From: Chromatiales bacterium
GTDB taxonomy: Bacteria; Pseudomonadota; Gammaproteobacteria; SZUA-152
DNA length: 41,362 nucleotides
NCBI GenBank assembly: GCA_026982555.1
Contig: JALSGT010000149.1
Location: 1-41,362 of the forward strand
Direction: 5' to 3'
Position 1 is the stretch's first letter, and the number at the start of each line of letters is the position of its first letter. The notes below the pieces were generated by a model. That model ran no database searches. It had not been told where the DNA came from and worked only from the letters and a program-made list of their open reading frames with translations. Made by a program: the position numbers and the translations under genes. Shown here in pieces: positions 15,420-23,066 of this stretch.

Positions 15420-18176
15420 ATGAACATTCCAGGCCGAACAACTTTCTGTATAAAACATCAGTCATGGTCGTTGCCACTTATTTTGCTCAGTGGTTTATTG
15501 TTATCGGCTTGTGACAGTGTGCCCAATGAGCCTACGGTTACGGGGGGTGTTGATAATGGCAGCACCGCAGCGCGTTATACCGGAAATGCCTGTAACGCAG
15601 TTGCGACAGAGGCTGAGGCGATAAAAGATATCTGTAATTTCCAAACGGAGTTTTGGGCCAAGATGCTGGATGCCAGTAATTGTGAAAACTGCCACAATAC
15701 CAATACGGGCAGTCAGGCACCCTATTTCCTGGATACAGACGATGTCAATACTGCCTACGGCCAGATGATCAGCAGCAATCTGGTTGATCGAGACGTTCCG
15801 GGCAGTTCGGCACTTATCACCAAAATCAATGAGGGTCACAATTGTGGCACAGCGAGTGCCTGTAGCGCGTTGGCCACTAATGCCACGGCATATATCAGTA
15901 ATTGGGTTACTGGCGGTGTTCCCGGTGGCGGTACAGATGACGAACCTAACGTTATCACGCTTACTCCACCAACGATTAAAGACGTTGGGAGCAGTAAAAA
16001 CTTTCCAGCTTCGGCACCTTCTGACTTTAGTGGCGTGCATACCCTGCTTGTGGACAATTGTGCTGACTGTCACAGGGATTCAGCCTCTGTCCCGCAAACG
16101 CCCTTCTTTGCTGATGCCGATATAAATATTGCCTACGATGCCATTGTTACCAGCCAGAAAATCAGTCTGGATATCCCCCGGGATTCACGTCTGGTGGTGC
16201 GCATGGATGAAGGTCACAACTGCTGGGATTTGAGCAGTACCCTGCAACAAGCCGTTACCGAAGGCCGTAAAAATTGTGCCGTGGAAATGGAGCAGGCCAT
16301 CGTTGCTTTTGCTGACATCATTGAGACCGATGAAGTGGACCAGAACTGGAAGACCAGCAAAGCTCTGACGCTACTCGATGGTACCGTTGCCAGTGGGGGT
16401 GCCCGCGATGATTCCAGTACCATTGCCTTGTACGAATTCAAAGCGGGCTCTGGTGCCACAATACAAGACACCAGTGGTGTGGGTGTGCCACTTAATCTCA
16501 AGCTCTTCGGCAACGAAGGCACTGACTACCGCTGGGTAGGTGGCTGGGGTATAGAGTTCCTTACCAGTAGCGCAAAGGCACAGGCGACCACGCAAGACAG
16601 CCGTAAATTACTGACTCAGATTCTTGGCAGCAATGCTTATTCTATTGAAGCCTGGGTAGTACCTGCCAATGTGTCACAAGGCGATGACAGCCCCGCGCGC
16701 ATTATTAATTATTCAGGTGGTGCCAGTGAACGCAACTTCACCCTGGGTCAGGCTGAGTATCGTTACGCGTTCATGAATCGCAGTTCCGAAGGGCAAGCAA
16801 ATGCCAATGGTAATACCCTGTTGACGGATGACATGGATGAAGATCTGCAATCCACTCAGCAGCATGTTGCGGTTACATTCAATCTTGCTGAAGGTCGCAA
16901 GGTTTATGTGAATGGTGTTGATGTATCCACCATCGGCAACGATGCAGGTTCCGTTGATCCTCTGCTTCCTGCGGGTGACCTGGCTAGCTGGGATCCCACT
17001 TATGCCTTCAGTATGGGCAATGAAGCTGACTTCAGTGAACCCTGGGAAGGCAGGCTACGTCTGGTAGCTATTCATAACCGTGCGATGACACCGGAGCAGG
17101 TCCGGCAAAATTTCGAAGCGGGTGTGGGGCAAAAATTCTTCCTCATGTTCAGTGTCAGCGGGTTAATGGATGACCCCAGCTGCTTCCGTGTTCCTGAGGG
17201 GGGCAGCAACCCGATTGATCAATGCTTTATTTATTTTGTGGCCAGCCAGTTTGATGATTACAGTTACCTGTTTACTCAACCGACTTTTGTCAGCCTTAAC
17301 CCTGGCTTCACCCCCAGTGATACGGTTATCAAGGGTATGCGCATTGGTCTTAACGGTAAGGAGCCCGTTGGCGGTCAGGCTTACATTAATCTTGAGACCA
17401 CAATTAATGCCACAGATTTCGACAGCGCCACAGGCCAACAGGTTTTATCCGCTATTGGTACGGTCATTGCCGTGGAAAAAGGCTCAGGCAGTGACGAGTT
17501 CTTTCTGACCTTCGAAGATTTCGACGGCAAGCAGTATAGCCGTACCCCGGCGATTTGTGGCAGCGAAGAGAACAGCCCTCCAAACTGCAATATTGCGCCA
17601 GTGTTTGGTACTCCAGTACCTGATATTGGCCTGCGCACCTTTGAGGAGGTTCTTCATTCCATGTCGGCTATGACGGGTGTTGATCCTTTCCAGTTTCCTC
17701 GTGTGCAAGAAACCTATGCCAACGTTAAACAACAGCTTCCCGCGACAGAAAATATCACCGGTTTTCTTGCTGCACATGAAATGGGTGTCGCCCAGCTGGC
17801 TATTGCCTATTGTGATGCCTTGGTGGATGACACCGCGTTGCGGGACAACTTCTTCGGTGCCTTTGCTTTTGGTTCGGACGTGAGTACCGCTTTCGCTACC
17901 ATCGCCATGAAGAACCAGATTGTCGATGCCCTGTACAACAAGATGGTGGGCATTGGCGGTGTGGTGCCCGCCAATATGCCCAGCCAGGCAGAACTGCGCA
18001 TTGAGCTGGTAGGTCCTGATGCAGGCGTCGCCGGACATCCTGGAAATCTGTTTGACCGATTGTTTGATGCCTGTGCAGCGGATGAATCCTGTAATAATGA
18101 CATTCCCCGTACGGCCTCGGTGGTCAAGGCACTCTGCACCTCGGTTCTCGGTAGCGCGGCGATGATTATTCAGTAG
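15420..18176 (+). CDS. Lipoprotein with two cytochrome c sites and a LamG domain
   Basis: A 918-residue lipoprotein: lipobox L28-S-A-C31 followed by Asp at +2. Two related segments each carry a haem c motif, C88-E-N-C91-H92 and C214-A-D-C217-H218. Each is followed by a matching block (DVPGSSALITKINEGHNC versus DIPRDSRLVVRMDEGHNC), so the haem domain is a tandem duplication. A LamG/concanavalin-like domain covers about 334-570 (YSIEAWVVPANV and VYVNGVDVS strands). The remaining C-terminal 350 residues are unassigned and contain several Cys. The GGAG ribosome site is well placed. It is presumably an electron-carrying, ligand-binding envelope lipoprotein that works with its two neighbours. Confidence 0.65.
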   Translation: MNIPGRTTFCIKHQSWSLPLILLSGLLLSACDSVPNEPTVTGGVDNGSTAARYTGNACNAVATEAEAIKDICNFQTEFWAKMLDASNCENCHNTNTGSQAPYFLDTDDVNTAYGQMISSNLVDRDVPGSSALITKINEGHNCGTASACSALATNATAYISNWVTGGVPGGGTDDEPNVITLTPPTIKDVGSSKNFPASAPSDFSGVHTLLVDNCADCHRDSASVPQTPFFADADINIAYDAIVTSQKISLDIPRDSRLVVRMDEGHNCWDLSSTLQQAVTEGRKNCAVEMEQAIVAFADIIETDEVDQNWKTSKALTLLDGTVASGGARDDSSTIALYEFKAGSGATIQDTSGVGVPLNLKLFGNEGTDYRWVGGWGIEFLTSSAKAQATTQDSRKLLTQILGSNAYSIEAWVVPANVSQGDDSPARIINYSGGASERNFTLGQAEYRYAFMNRSSEGQANANGNTLLTDDMDEDLQSTQQHVAVTFNLAEGRKVYVNGVDVSTIGNDAGSVDPLLPAGDLASWDPTYAFSMGNEADFSEPWEGRLRLVAIHNRAMTPEQVRQNFEAGVGQKFFLMFSVSGLMDDPSCFRVPEGGSNPIDQCFIYFVASQFDDYSYLFTQPTFVSLNPGFTPSDTVIKGMRIGLNGKEPVGGQAYINLETTINATDFDSATGQQVLSAIGTVIAVEKGSGSDEFFLTFEDFDGKQYSRTPAICGSEENSPPNCNIAPVFGTPVPDIGLRTFEEVLHSMSAMTGVDPFQFPRVQETYANVKQQLPATENITGFLAAHEMGVAQLAIAYCDALVDDTALRDNFFGAFAFGSDVSTAFATIAMKNQIVDALYNKMVGIGGVVPANMPSQAELRIELVGPDAGVAGHPGNLFDRLFDACAADESCNNDIPRTASVVKALCTSVLGSAAMIIQ

Positions 18177-18218
18177 GTCCATACAAACAAGCAACAGACG
18201 TATTTGAGGATTAAGACG

Positions 18219-19856
18219 ATGGCTAAAAGAACAGTTAACCGAACCGCGAGACGCATGAAAAAGAATCGCCACGGGCTTTCACTCGATGCACCTCTGTTGC
18301 ATCAGGACCATAGTCGTCCGGTAACGCGGCGGGACTTTTTGCGCCAGGGCTTTATTACGGGCACGGGTGTCACGCTGGGTGGTTCGTTGTTTAGCCTGTT
18401 TGCTAATCCGCGTGCGGCACACGCAGCGTTGGCAGACGACTTGCAAGCCATGTTTGCCAACAACGACAGCTGCGCATTGGGCACTGCTGGCGGCAATATT
18501 CCTTTTATCTGTTTTGATCTGGCGGGCGGTGCCAGTATGGTTGGTTCCAATGTATTGGCGGGTGGACAAGGTGGCTATCTCAATGATCCCATCAGTGCTG
18601 CGGGCTATAGCAAAATGGGTATTCCCGGTGATATGGTGCCCGGTATAGTCGATGCTGCTTCGACCATGAGTGGTCCCAATAACGATTTCATTGACACTCG
18701 CCTGGGTTTGCCTTTCCATTCGGACAGTGGCTTTCTACGCGGTATTATGGAAAAAATCAGTGTTGGAACTGCCCCGCTGATTAATGGTGCAGTCATCCCC
18801 GCCCGTTCTGATAACGACACAGGTAACAACCCGCATAACCCGATGTACGGTATTGCCCGCACGGGTTCTAATGGCAGCGTAGTCACTCTCATCGGTTCGC
18901 GTAATTCTGAGTCGGGCGGCAACTCTATGGCACCCGCGATGAGCATTGATCCTTCTGTTCGTCCTACCAAGGTGGACCGTCCTTCGGATGTCACCGGCAT
19001 GGTAGAAACAGGTGATCTTACTGCGGTATTGACCGAAGCTGATGCCAAAGCTGTGATGGAATCTATCGCCCGCCTTAGTGATAAAAAAGTTGCCAATATC
19101 AACGCGAGTGCCGTAGTGAAGGATCTGGTGAATTGTGGCTACTTGGGTGCTGCGGATATTGCAGATCGTTTTGTGGGTGTGAATATTGATCCAGCCACAG
19201 ACACCAATATTGTTGGACCGAGCGGCATCTTCAATCAAACCGAATTTGATGGCGAAGGTGAATTCCGCAAAACTGCTGCCGTGATGAAAATGGTCATCGA
19301 TGGTTACGCCGGAGCGGGTACCATCACCATGGGTGGTTTCGATTATCACACGGGTGACCGCCAGGCCGGTGAGCGTCGAGACCTGCGCGCCGGGCGTTGC
19401 ATGGGAGCCTGCCTGGAGTATGCCGCACGACGGGGTCAACCATTGATGTTATATGTTTTCAGTGATGGTTCTGTGGCCAGTAATGGCACCATCGATGGTT
19501 CGCAGGACGGTCGTGGTAAAGGTGTGTGGACCGGTGATAATTCTTCTACAGCGGGCAGTTTTTTCCTGGTCTACAACCCGACGGCCACCGGCGGTCAAGC
19601 CACGCTGTTTTCCGGGGACAATCTCGGTGCAGAACGGCATCAGCAAATCGGCTGGTTCCGTGCAGATGGTTCGGTAGAAACCTCGTCCAGTGTGGCTGCC
19701 AACAATGTCAACCTGCTGGTAGATACTGTAGTGCTTAATTACCTTGCCCTGCATGGCTCGGATTATCGTGAGGTTTACCGCAGCCTGTTTCCCAATAACG
19801 ATCTGGGTACTGATGCGCACATGATGAGTTTGACGGCTTTCAATCCTATTCGATGA
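18219..19856 (+). CDS. Tat-exported DUF1501-like protein
   Basis: A 545-residue protein with a twin-arginine signal, T-R37-R38-D-F-L-R-Q, a hydrophobic core GTGVTLGGSLFSLF and an A-H-A cleavage site near 69. Overall layout and motifs (GGGFDYH-like GGFDYHTGDRQAGERRDL, VFSDG, NDLGTDAHMM) resemble DUF1501, a large family of exported proteins with an alkaline-phosphatase/sulfatase-like fold. The ATG at 18219 is chosen because GAGG lies 9 bases upstream; an upstream in-frame TTG at 18204 is less likely. It is 42 bases after the lipoprotein gene. Tat export suggests folding or cofactor loading before secretion. Substrate is unknown. Confidence 0.65.
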   Translation: MAKRTVNRTARRMKKNRHGLSLDAPLLHQDHSRPVTRRDFLRQGFITGTGVTLGGSLFSLFANPRAAHAALADDLQAMFANNDSCALGTAGGNIPFICFDLAGGASMVGSNVLAGGQGGYLNDPISAAGYSKMGIPGDMVPGIVDAASTMSGPNNDFIDTRLGLPFHSDSGFLRGIMEKISVGTAPLINGAVIPARSDNDTGNNPHNPMYGIARTGSNGSVVTLIGSRNSESGGNSMAPAMSIDPSVRPTKVDRPSDVTGMVETGDLTAVLTEADAKAVMESIARLSDKKVANINASAVVKDLVNCGYLGAADIADRFVGVNIDPATDTNIVGPSGIFNQTEFDGEGEFRKTAAVMKMVIDGYAGAGTITMGGFDYHTGDRQAGERRDLRAGRCMGACLEYAARRGQPLMLYVFSDGSVASNGTIDGSQDGRGKGVWTGDNSSTAGSFFLVYNPTATGGQATLFSGDNLGAERHQQIGWFRADGSVETSSSVAANNVNLLVDTVVLNYLALHGSDYREVYRSLFPNNDLGTDAHMMSLTAFNPIR

Positions 19857-19949
19857 GCGGGTTCGTGAAACAATCCACAGGGTGGACACCCCATAGTCGC
19901 CAGGATAAATTTTCCCTGGATCGATGGCAGGGCTGGGGTGTTTACCGGC

Positions 19950-19983
19950 TTTTTATTCCACGTTGTTCAATACAGAGTAAAAC
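19950..19983 (+). repeat. Direct repeat, copy A
   Basis: A 34-base segment ending in ACAGAGTAAAAC that matches copy B at 28 of 34 positions. It lies just before a REP-like hairpin. The pair looks like a decayed duplication of a non-coding repeat unit. Confidence 0.5.
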
Positions 19984-19987
19984 CGTT

Positions 19988-20018
19988 TGGTGGAACCGCT
20001 GCGCTTGTTCCACCCTAC
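19988..20018 (+). repeat. REP-like hairpin repeat, copy 1
   Basis: A 31-base unit with internal inverted arms GGTGGAAC / GTTCCACC around a C/G-rich loop. Copy 2 at 20148-20178 is its exact reverse complement. Such paired short palindromes in opposite orientation between genes resemble REP/BIME elements. No flanking transposase is present. Confidence 0.7.
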
Positions 20019-20061
20019 CGGATAGAGGGTGGCGTTGGGGCGTCCATAGATTTTTTGTTCC

Positions 20062-20095
20062 TCGCTATTCAACACAGAGCAAAACTTTTCTCCAC
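20062..20095 (+). repeat. Direct repeat, copy B
   Basis: Counterpart of copy A (19950-19983), ending in ACAGAGCAAAAC, with six differences over 34 bases. Unlike copy A it is not directly followed by the palindrome. Confidence 0.5.
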
Positions 20096-20147
20096 TTAAC
20101 ATGGCCTGCAATAACTCCCCTTCATCACGTAAAGGGAAGTATTAATT

Positions 20148-20178
20148 GTAGGGTGGAACAAGCGCAGCGGTTCCACCA
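20148..20178 (-). repeat. REP-like hairpin repeat, copy 2 (inverted)
   Basis: Exact 31-base reverse complement of copy 1, 129 bases further on. Together the two could fold into one long cruciform spanning 19988-20178. The rest of the 19857-20359 gap holds the 34-base direct repeats and no gene that I can support. Confidence 0.7.
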
Positions 20179-20359
20179 TGGCCTTGCAGACACCCTGTAA
20201 ACTCGATTACCTAGAAGGAAGTATAAACTCACGCCACTCGAATGATGATTGCCGCTTTCAAGCGACTGATTAATAAAGATTTTCATTATCTCGAAATTAA
20301 CAGCCTTGCGTAACCTGACGGTTACGTTGAACACCTTCATGGATCTATGGTATGTGCCT

Positions 20360-20944
20360 CTATTGCACGCCAGACTCAGTCACCACACCTTCCAAGGGTA
20401 CATCCCAGTGTTGATGAGGCAGTTTCGCCAGACTTTTCTGCACATCAAATGCCACTCCCCATAAATGTGGTTTACGCCAGCATTGGCGACGGCGCAAAAA
20501 GGCAAAGGTGCGGTCATAAAAACCACCACCCATCCCCAGCCGGTTACCCCACGCATCAAATCCTACCAGTGGGGTCAGCACCAAATCCAGTCGTGTCAAT
20601 GCGGCGGCCTGACGCGGGCGCGACACGGGTTCTGGAATACCAAAACCATTGGCGATCAGTGTATCGCCCGGCGCATAAGGTAAAAAATGTAAACGGTGAT
20701 GATGAGTCGCGCTGACTACCGGCAGATAGACGGTTTTACCCATGGTCCAGGCACAGTCCATTAGCGAGGTCAGGTCCACTTCAGCATCGTTAGATAAATA
20801 ACAGGCAATGTGTTGTGCGGAACGAAACACACGATGATTCACCAGTTGCCGGGTGATGGCTGCGCTGCGCCGGGCGTGCTCATGCGTATCAATAGCATGT
20901 CGCGCTAAACGAAATTGCCGGCGCAAGGCCTGACGTTCTGTCAT
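20360..20944 (-). CDS. ygfA: 5-formyltetrahydrofolate cyclo-ligase
   Basis: A 194-residue cytoplasmic enzyme that converts 5-formyl-THF to 5,10-methenyl-THF using ATP. Start MTERQALRRQFRLAR is typical and the signature G-M-G-G-G-F-Y-D-R for nucleotide/folate binding is intact, as is LVGFDAWGNRLG. The frame is open further upstream to 20995, but that part overlaps the 6S RNA, so the ATG at 20944 is used. The 6S RNA-ygfA order is conserved in many gammaproteobacteria, where the two are often co-transcribed. Confidence 0.92.
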   Translation of the reverse strand: MTERQALRRQFRLARHAIDTHEHARRSAAITRQLVNHRVFRSAQHIACYLSNDAEVDLTSLMDCAWTMGKTVYLPVVSATHHHRLHFLPYAPGDTLIANGFGIPEPVSRPRQAAALTRLDLVLTPLVGFDAWGNRLGMGGGFYDRTFAFLRRRQCWRKPHLWGVAFDVQKSLAKLPHQHWDVPLEGVVTESGVQ

Positions 20945-20984
20945 GGGGTTAATTCGGAAGAAGAAAGAGGCGTCACCCACATGT

Positions 20985-21153
20985 GCCGGTTGCATCGTCG
21001 CTCTTGGGACCGGAGCGATAAAGTGGGAACAACGATCAACATATCAGGCTTTCCGTAACACGGACATGCACACAACATCGATGTAATGTCCCCAACAGGG
21101 TTAAGCATAGGCCAAGAAAATTCCGATACAGTATCGAACACCACAGGCAACGC
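20985..21153 (-). ncRNA. ssrS: 6S RNA (regulator of RNA polymerase)
   Basis: It lies between zapA and ygfA, the conserved place for 6S RNA. Read on the minus strand it folds as the 6S rod: GTTGC/GCAAC near the ends, GTATCG/CGATGC, then TCTTGG/CCAAGA. A large central bubble follows, then GGGGAC/GTTCCC, and an apical hairpin TCCGT-GTT-ACGGA followed by AAAGCCT. The apical part resembles the E. coli TCCGTCCGAGAAGCCT segment and the 5' part carries TGTTCG as in E. coli. The bubble mimics an open promoter and sequesters sigma-70 RNA polymerase. Ends are approximate (within 10 bases). Confidence 0.85.
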
Positions 21154-21232
21154 CATTCTTTGAAAACGTATGTTTCTAAACAAATTTACCACAACCCAAT
21201 GCCATTGAGTTAACAAGTAACGGTGCAGCGCA

Positions 21233-21304
21233 GGTTGGTGGTGAGTTTGTGAACCCTGCCAACGGAACCGACCATATACAGGGCTAGCAAACTCACCACC
21301 AACC
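21233..21304. repeat. Large perfect-stem hairpin between zapA and 6S RNA
   Basis: Outer arms 21233-21249 and 21288-21304 are a perfect 17-bp inverted repeat (GGTTGGTGGTGAGTTTG and complement). Inside, 21254-21258 and 21279-21283 form a second 5-bp stem (CCCTG/CAGGG) with symmetrical 4-base internal gaps and a 20-base loop. No T-run follows on either strand, so it is not an ordinary intrinsic terminator. It begins 18 bases after the zapA stop. Confidence 0.8.
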
Positions 21305-21321
21305 GACTTAATGACATTGTG

Positions 21322-21663
21322 CTACAACCCCAATTGTCGGCTCCGGGCAATGGCAGCTTCCACTTTGGTTTGCAAGTTGCGCAATTTGGTTTCCATCACT
21401 GGCCCATCATTGCCACTGCTCGATTGTAGCTGCAAAAAATCGTGGGCCAGATTCAACGCTGCCATCACCGCCACCCGGTCTGCGCCTACCATTTTACGTG
21501 CATTCCGAATCTCGCGCATTTTTTCGTCCAGTAAACGTGCAGACTCCAGCAGTGCCGGTTCCTCATCCACTGGGCAGGCCACTTGATATTCCTTGTCCAG
21601 TACCCGGATACTGATCACCTTGCTTTCTACAGGTTGCGGTGGTTTAGTCGCCCCGGCATTCAT
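21322..21663 (-). CDS. zapA: Cell division protein ZapA
   Basis: A 113-residue cytoplasmic protein that bundles FtsZ at the septum. An N-terminal small beta-alpha domain (VISIRVLDKEYQVACP, then EEPALLESARLLDEKM) is followed by a long dimerising coiled coil from about 58 to the end. An Ala-rich VAVMAALNLAHDFL segment is typical. The start overlaps the upstream gene's stop by 4 bases (ATGA), so the two are translationally coupled. Confidence 0.92.
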   Translation of the reverse strand: MNAGATKPPQPVESKVISIRVLDKEYQVACPVDEEPALLESARLLDEKMREIRNARKMVGADRVAVMAALNLAHDFLQLQSSSGNDGPVMETKLRNLQTKVEAAIARSRQLGL

Positions 21664-21869
21664 GCTTCAGCCTCCATTGCCTTGAGTCGCACCAGCATGG
21701 ATTCTACGCGAGAGCGCGCCAATTCGGCTTTTTCGATGAGTCGGGCACGTTCTTCCACCAACAGGTTTTGTCGTTCGCGCATAAGGTTGTTTTCATTGCT
21801 CAATTGGTCCGTCAGCGCGATCAACTCATCAATACGTTGTTCCAATTTGCTAATTTCAGATTCAGACAT
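21660..21869 (-). CDS. ZapB-like small coiled-coil protein
   Basis: A 69-residue protein that is almost entirely coiled coil (MSESEISKLEQRIDELIALT...), resembling the TIGR02449 family found upstream of zapA in non-enteric gammaproteobacteria and thought to be a ZapB analogue. The ATG at 21869 is preferred over a TTG nine bases upstream. The ATGA overlap with zapA supports a joint role at the division ring, ZapB acting through ZapA (inference). Confidence 0.8.
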   Translation of the reverse strand: MSESEISKLEQRIDELIALTDQLSNENNLMRERQNLLVEERARLIEKAELARSRVESMLVRLKAMEAEA

Positions 21870-22041
21870 GTTATCCAATCGTCCAGGGGGAGTTTGTTGT
21901 TATCACATCTATGTCACACTAGACCCCCCACTATAGAGCGGGGCACAAAACGGGTCAACGACTGTCAGCCACTGCTTACGGATGTTAGAATCAGCGCCTC
22001 ATTTTTCCCTGCTCACCAGCGCAAAACACGATACCATCGCC

Positions 22042-22626
22042 ATGCCACAAAATCTGCCCGACTACTTGATCCTCGACAGCGCCCTGCACAAGCTGGACAC
22101 TGAAATCACCCCCAGCGAAGTTCATGGCACACTGTGTGGCCTGTTGTGCGCTAACAGCAATGCCGGGGTGGATATCTGGCAATCGGCGCTGTGGCCCAAC
22201 CGGCCCAGCGGTGATCTGCTGGCCGCCGAGGCACACGAGGTTTTCAAGCAGACTCATGACATTACCCGGCGACAGCTCAACGACCCCACTTGTGAGTTTC
22301 AGATGCTGCTGCCTGACGATAATGACAGTCTGGATGCGCGCGTCAATGCACTGGGTGACTGGTGTCAGGGTTATCTCATTGGTCTTAGTCTCGGTGGTAT
22401 TACCGATTTCGCGCCATTACCCGAAGATGCTCGCGAGATCACCAAAGACCTGTTGGAAATTGCCCGCGCTGGTACCTCCTATGAGCTGGAAGGCAGCGAA
22501 GAAGATGAAAATGCCTACGCCGAATTGGTGGAATACCTGCGTGTGGGTGTGTTGCTCATTAACGAGGAGTTACAGCCGACCCGGGTACCATCAGTGGAAG
22601 TTGAGCCTGATGCGACGTTGCATTAA
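22042..22626 (+). CDS. ygfB: YgfB family protein (UPF0149)
   Basis: A 194-residue soluble protein of the UPF0149/YgfB family. SEVHGTLCGLLCA, the LPDD acidic loop, ALGDWCQGYLIGL and the C-terminal EYLRVGVLLI are recognisable. The start at MPQNLPDYL gives the usual family length and N-terminus; the frame is open further upstream to 21982. It is divergent from zapB-like/zapA, the usual arrangement. Biochemical function is not firmly established; in Pseudomonas aeruginosa YgfB affects beta-lactamase expression. Confidence 0.9.
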   Translation: MPQNLPDYLILDSALHKLDTEITPSEVHGTLCGLLCANSNAGVDIWQSALWPNRPSGDLLAAEAHEVFKQTHDITRRQLNDPTCEFQMLLPDDNDSLDARVNALGDWCQGYLIGLSLGGITDFAPLPEDAREITKDLLEIARAGTSYELEGSEEDENAYAELVEYLRVGVLLINEELQPTRVPSVEVEPDATLH

Positions 22627-23063
22627 TACATAACCTGAATTATTCAGGGGCTTTCTGCGTGACGTGTTTTGAATCCCGGTGGTTATTGTTGATCCCTGAG
22701 GGTTTAATTTCCCAGCTCACTGCATTTCATCACATGGTGGTTTGCATGCAAACCACAGTGGGACGGTCAACACTGAAAAATAAATCCAAAGAAGCCTGTA
22801 ATGACGGGTAATATTGCCTTGTTATTTGCACGAATAAAGGTGAGAGTGCGCGCTTCTGCATCGGCAAGCTGAAAAACCAGTGGTTTTACCCTGAGTTTCG
22901 CCAGTGTTATTATCCGCGCCGGAAGTCTACGCCGAAATATGGCAAGTTATTCCTCGCAACATAATTTTTAGCTTCAGCGATAAACCGATTCAACAATTGT
23001 GAATTGTCGAAGTAAAGCAAGATTGTGTGAACCGGAAACATCTTACTGAAGGTAAATCGTAAC
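22627..23063. other. Intergenic region between ygfB and the autotransporter
   Basis: About 440 bases without a gene. It contains a small stem-loop just after the ygfB stop (CCTGAA-TTA-TTCAGG, 22634-22648), which may be a weak terminator. A perfect 20-base palindrome lies at 22737-22756, and a short dyad ACAATT-GTG-AATTGT around 22993-23007. Confidence 0.5.
22737..22756. promoter_or_regulatory. Perfect 20-bp palindrome, candidate operator
   Basis: GTGGTTTGCATGCAAACCAC reads identically on both strands with no spacer. It lies about 330 bases upstream of the autotransporter start and 110 bases after ygfB. The uninterrupted dyad suits a dimeric regulator better than a terminator. No regulator can be named. 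Confidence 0.45.
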
Positions 23064-23066
23064 GTG

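Noticed and set aside
20945-20995. Longer N-terminus for the cyclo-ligase
   Set aside because: It overlaps the 3' end of 6S RNA and lacks family similarity; the internal ATG gives the normal start.
21233-21304. The large hairpin as an integron attC site
   Set aside because: The conserved RYYYAAC/GTTRRRY ends are not present and there is no integrase or cassette array nearby.
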